Positions 5,151-7,984 of a DNA stretch of 7,984 nt are shown here, one piece after another. The notes beneath the pieces are model-generated. The model searched no databases. It saw only the letters and a program-made list of their open reading frames with translations, and was not told the DNA's origin. The first letter of the stretch is position 1. Every line of letters begins with the position of its first letter. The DNA is from an uncultured Atopostipes sp. Its GTDB lineage: Bacteria; Bacillota; Bacilli; Lactobacillales; Carnobacteriaceae_A. The translations under genes and the position numbers were made by a program. The stretch lies in contig CAMYQS010000053.1 in the NCBI GenBank assembly GCA_947296835.1, positions 1 through 7,984 on the forward strand, written 5' to 3'.

Positions 5151-7577
5151 TTAGTTGTTCTTTTTTCTACGTGTAACTTTTTTCGGTTCTTCACTCGGTT
5201 TTGCTTGTTCACGTTCTAAGTTTTGACGAATTTGTGATTTCAAGATTAGACGTGTCACATCGTGTTCAATATCACCGATCATTTCTTCGAATAGACGAAG
5301 ACCTTCGGCTTGATACTCAACTAATGGGTCTGTTTGACCATATGACCGTAGACTAATTCCTTGTCTTAACTGATCCATTTCATCAATGTGATCTGTCCAT
5401 TGTTGGTCAACAACTCGTAAAATAACAACTTTCTCAAATTCTAAGAACATTTCTTCATTGTTTACAACTTCTTTTTGGTTGTTGTAGTTTTCTTTCGCTA
5501 AATCTTGTAGTCGCTCACGGATTTGTGCAGGTGATTTGTTTTCGAAATCTGCAATTGTCAATGCATCTGCATCACGTAACAATGTTGTTTGAGCGAACTC
5601 TAATAAGTGTTGTAAGTTCCATTCAGAACGATTTTCAGCTTGAGTTGCCGTATCCACCGTACGGTCAATTGTTCGTTGAATCATTGGAACCGTTACATAG
5701 TTTAATGATTTATCTTGTAAAATGATTTCTTGACGCTGTGAGTAGATTACTTCACGTTGCTCGCGCATTACGTCATCATAACGTAGAACGTTACGACGTG
5801 TATCAAAGTTGTTCCCTTCAATACGTTCTTGAGCCGATTCAATTTGGCGTGAAATCATGCGGCTTTGAATAACAGCATCGTCGCCTTCGATTTGTAGACG
5901 CTCTAATGCTTGTTGAATCGCATCTGATCCTGCACGTTTCATTAAATCATCTTGTAATGATAGGTAGAATTGTGAAACACCAGGGTCACCTTGACGTCCA
6001 GAACGTCCACGTAACTGGTTATCAATACGACGTGATTCGTGTCGCTCTGTACCGATTACTGCAAGTCCACCCATTTCACGAACTCCAGGTCCTAATTTAA
6101 TATCCGTTCCACGACCAGCCATGTTTGTAGCAATTGTGATCGAACCTGGTTGACCAGCGTTGATTATAATATCTGCTTCACGGAAGTGGTTTTTCGCGTT
6201 TAATACTTCGTGTGGAATACCTGCTTCAGTTAATAAATGACTGATGTACTCAGACGTTTCAACAGCTACTGTACCAACTAATACTGGTTGTCCTTTTTCA
6301 TAGCGTTCTTTGATGTCTTCGATCACTGCATCAAATTTACTTTCTAGAGTAGGATAAATAATATCATCACGGTCATCACGGATTAACGGACGGTTTGTCG
6401 GAATCGCGATAACGTTCATGTTATAAATATCTGTAAACTCTTCTTCTTCTGTTTTAGCTGTACCGGTCATACCTGATAACTTACGGTACATACGGAAGAA
6501 GTTCTGGAACGTAATAGTTGCCATCGTTTTTGTTTCTTTTTGGATTTCAACATCTTCTTTAGCTTCAATTGCTTGGTGTAAGCCATCTGAGTAACGACGA
6601 CCTTCCATAATACGACCTGTAAATTGGTCAACAATCTTAACTTGGGCGTCATCAACAACATAATCATGGTCACGAATCATAATGTAGTTCGCGCGTAATG
6701 ATTGGTCTAAGTGATGGACAAGTTCTTGGTTGTTAACGTCATATAGGTTGTCTACGCGGAATGCTTTCTCTGCGCGGTCAATCCCATGTTCTGTGAAGCT
6801 AATCGATTTTGATTGAATATCAATTGTATAATCTTCTTCTTCTTTTAAGCCTTTGACGAAGAAGTCACAACGTGTGTAGAACGAAGTCGAACGGTTCGCT
6901 TGTCCTGAAATGATTAATGGCGTACGTGCCTCATCAATTAAGATCGAGTCAACCTCATCCAGCACAGCAAAGTGTAATGGACGTAAAACCATATCATCTT
7001 TATAAACAACCATGTTATCTCTTAGGTAGTCAAATCCTAATTCGTTGTTTGTTGTGTACGTAATATCTGATAAGTAAGCTTCGCGCTTTTCTGCAGATGT
7101 TTTCGAGTTTAAGTTTAATCCTACTGTTAGGCCTAACCATCTGTATAACTCGCCCATTTCATCCGCGTCACGTGTTGCTAGGTACTCGTTAACTGTAACA
7201 ACGTGCACACCTTGTCCAGCTAATGCGTTTAAATATACAGGCATTGTTGCTGTTAATGTTTTACCTTCACCGGTTTTCATTTCAGCAATGTTACCTTCGT
7301 GTAGCGCAAGACCACCCATTAACTGTACTCGGAATGGATATAGACCAAGTACTCGCTTCGCGCCTTCTCGAACTGTCGCAAAAGCTTCTGGTAAAATGTC
7401 TTCTAGTGTTTCGCCTTTTTCAAGGCGGCTTTTAAATTCAAGAGTCTTTGATTGTAACTCTTCATCAGAAAGTTTTTCGAATTTGTCAGCCAAGTTTTCG
7501 ATTTGATCCGCGATACCACCGTAACGTTTTAACGTCTGGCGATCTGTATCAAACATTTTCTTTAGAATCTGAACCAT
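5151..7577 (-). CDS. secA: Preprotein translocase ATPase SecA
   Basis: Motor ATPase that pushes unfolded preproteins through SecYEG. It has 808 residues with all core motifs in order: Walker A MKTGEGKT (100-107), DEVDSILIDEART (207-219) including Walker B, the preprotein cross-linking domain at about 220-370, GMTGTA (369-374), NMAGRGTDI (485-493), the arginine-finger motif QLRGRSGRQGDPG (521-533), then the helical scaffold and two-helix finger with the conserved W..HI.EMD.LRQGI.LRSYGQ.DPL.EY block (727-755). The N-terminus (MVQILKKMFD) aligns with family starts. AAGGAG (7592-7587) lies 9 nt before the ATG. The protein ends in a short basic tail (KKVTRRKKNN) and lacks the C-terminal CxCxSG...CH zinc motif present in B. 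subtilis and E. coli SecA, making it about 30 residues shorter than the B. subtilis protein. It heads the secA-prfB unit. Confidence 0.99.
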   Translation of the reverse strand: MVQILKKMFDTDRQTLKRYGGIADQIENLADKFEKLSDEELQSKTLEFKSRLEKGETLEDILPEAFATVREGAKRVLGLYPFRVQLMGGLALHEGNIAEMKTGEGKTLTATMPVYLNALAGQGVHVVTVNEYLATRDADEMGELYRWLGLTVGLNLNSKTSAEKREAYLSDITYTTNNELGFDYLRDNMVVYKDDMVLRPLHFAVLDEVDSILIDEARTPLIISGQANRSTSFYTRCDFFVKGLKEEEDYTIDIQSKSISFTEHGIDRAEKAFRVDNLYDVNNQELVHHLDQSLRANYIMIRDHDYVVDDAQVKIVDQFTGRIMEGRRYSDGLHQAIEAKEDVEIQKETKTMATITFQNFFRMYRKLSGMTGTAKTEEEEFTDIYNMNVIAIPTNRPLIRDDRDDIIYPTLESKFDAVIEDIKERYEKGQPVLVGTVAVETSEYISHLLTEAGIPHEVLNAKNHFREADIIINAGQPGSITIATNMAGRGTDIKLGPGVREMGGLAVIGTERHESRRIDNQLRGRSGRQGDPGVSQFYLSLQDDLMKRAGSDAIQQALERLQIEGDDAVIQSRMISRQIESAQERIEGNNFDTRRNVLRYDDVMREQREVIYSQRQEIILQDKSLNYVTVPMIQRTIDRTVDTATQAENRSEWNLQHLLEFAQTTLLRDADALTIADFENKSPAQIRERLQDLAKENYNNQKEVVNNEEMFLEFEKVVILRVVDQQWTDHIDEMDQLRQGISLRSYGQTDPLVEYQAEGLRLFEEMIGDIEHDVTRLILKSQIRQNLEREQAKPSEEPKKVTRRKKNN

Positions 7578-7659
7578 GTCTTTAATCTCCTTAAATAGAA
7601 TTACATTTTTATTTATTATTTATATCTGTACTTTGCTAGTAAGCATACTAATGTATTTT

Positions 7660-7687
7660 ATCATAAAACTATGCTCTATGGTATCAA
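7660..7687 (-). promoter_or_regulatory. Sigma-A-type promoter of secA
   Basis: TTGATA (7687-7682) and TATGAT (7665-7660) on the minus strand are spaced by 16 nt, with five of six consensus bases each. The predicted start near 7653 leaves a leader of about 75 nt before the ATG. Within it TAGTA and TACTA form a weak 5-bp inverted repeat (7637-7650). Confidence 0.6.
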
Positions 7688-7701
7688 TAATCACATTAAA
7701 A

Positions 7702-7716
7702 AACAATGAGATTGTT
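7702..7716 (-). terminator. Weak AT-rich terminator-like hairpin upstream of secA
   Basis: AACAAT (7716-7711) pairs with ATTGTT (7707-7702) around a 3-nt loop, and the T-run continues to about 7698 on the minus strand. The stem has a single G-C pair, so it would be a poor terminator. If real it would end a gene to the right of the window. Confidence 0.3.
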
Positions 7717-7757
7717 GAAAGTAAAAAAATCTGTTTGCGCTTTACTATGTATTGAGT

Positions 7758-7791
7758 CGTGATTGATAAATGTGAATCTATTTTAATCACG
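7758..7791. repeat. Inverted repeat CGTGATT/AATCACG upstream of the secA promoter
   Basis: Perfect 7-bp arms (7758-7764 and 7785-7791) are separated by 20 nt. It lies about 70 nt upstream of the secA -35 box. Its function is unknown, and chance is possible in this composition. Confidence 0.35.
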
Positions 7792-7852
7792 TATTGTGGG
7801 TGAAATTAGGTCAAATATTGGAATAGGATTGGAAATTTTCCGGGATATTTTC

Positions 7853-7975
7853 CCACTGACTTCGTATTGTGATTTCGAAGTCGCTGGACTCTGCCACTGA
7901 CTTCGTATTCCGTTTTCGAAGTTGCTGGAATCCGCTACTAACTTCGTATTCCACTTTCGAAGTTGCTGGGCTTTT
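7853..7975. repeat. Three tandem 41-bp hairpin-forming repeats
   Basis: Units at 7853-7893, 7894-7934 and 7935-7975 repeat at exactly 41 bp. Each has a left arm like CCACTGACTTCG, an 11-nt loop of the form TATT-variable-TTT, a right arm like CGAAGTTGCTGG and a 6-7 nt variable linker. The arms pair over 12 positions with one constant C-C mismatch. Differences between units sit in the loop and linker, or keep stem pairing on the plus strand. On the plus strand the third hairpin is followed by GCTTTTT. The array may extend past the right edge, although the last 9 nt do not clearly start a fourth unit. The repeat family is not recognised. Confidence 0.85.
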
Positions 7976-7984
7976 TCAATTCAC

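Larger units (their letters stand above)
7578..7984. other. Non-coding region upstream of secA (407 nt)
   Basis: This stretch holds the secA leader and promoter, two short inverted repeats and the 41-bp repeat array. Directly left of the array are GGAAA-T-TTTCC (7831-7841) and GGGA...TCCC (7842-7854, running into the first unit). No coding region is supported on either strand. In B. subtilis an hpf-type ribosome hibernation gene lies upstream of secA; nothing of it is visible here. Confidence 0.6.

Noticed and set aside
6467..6673. Minus-strand frame of 68 codons inside secA
   Set aside because: It is an alternative frame of highly conserved secA sequence, rich in M, K and L, with no independent support.
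7853..7975. The 41-bp repeats as a CRISPR array
   Set aside because: The palindromic arms make up most of each unit, the variable segments are only 4-7 nt, and spacers of CRISPR length are absent.

Overview
This AT-rich window carries a housekeeping block of a low-GC Gram-positive bacterium (Bacillota, Bacilli). All recognised genes lie on the minus strand, so transcription runs from high to low coordinates: secA, prfB, ftsE, ftsX, a secreted coiled-coil NlpC/P60 peptidoglycan hydrolase, and the N-terminal 190 codons of a polytopic membrane protein resembling MinJ. The order secA-prfB-(cccB)-ftsE-ftsX with minJ nearby is the Bacillus/Listeria arrangement. The lack of cccB and a SecA without the zinc-binding tail would fit a member of the Lactobacillales such as a Carnobacteriaceae relative. 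That placement is an inference from gene content and protein character, not a database result.

Layout from the right edge: 7984-7578 is non-coding. It holds three 41-bp tandem copies of a hairpin-forming repeat at the edge, weaker inverted repeats and a good sigma-A-type promoter for secA. secA (7577-5151) is followed by a hairpin terminator or attenuator and then prfB (5067-3957), which needs a programmed +1 frameshift at CTT TGA C. A strong composite terminator at 3899-3852 ends the secA-prfB unit. A 394-nt non-coding region (3956-3563) with inverted repeats and one or two promoter candidates precedes the second unit, ftsE-ftsX-hydrolase. In it ftsE and ftsX overlap by 11 nt (ftsX starting at TTG), and the hydrolase follows ftsX after an A-rich 81-nt gap with no terminator. 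A terminator at 700-664 closes that unit. The MinJ-like gene (570 to beyond the left edge) has its own promoter overlapped by a perfect 18-bp palindrome.

Functionally, SecA exports proteins including the hydrolase, which has a Sec signal peptide. FtsE and FtsX form the membrane complex that activates a coiled-coil hydrolase outside the cell (PcsB in streptococci, CwlO in B. subtilis), and the adjacent hydrolase is the natural candidate partner. MinJ-like proteins take part in septum placement, so the left half of the window is a cell-wall and division neighbourhood.

I found no mobile element, CRISPR array, tRNA, rRNA or defence system, and no evidence of a wholly new system. The items most worth a second look are the 41-bp repeat array with compensating stem changes, the structured region upstream of ftsE and the palindrome at the MinJ-like promoter.
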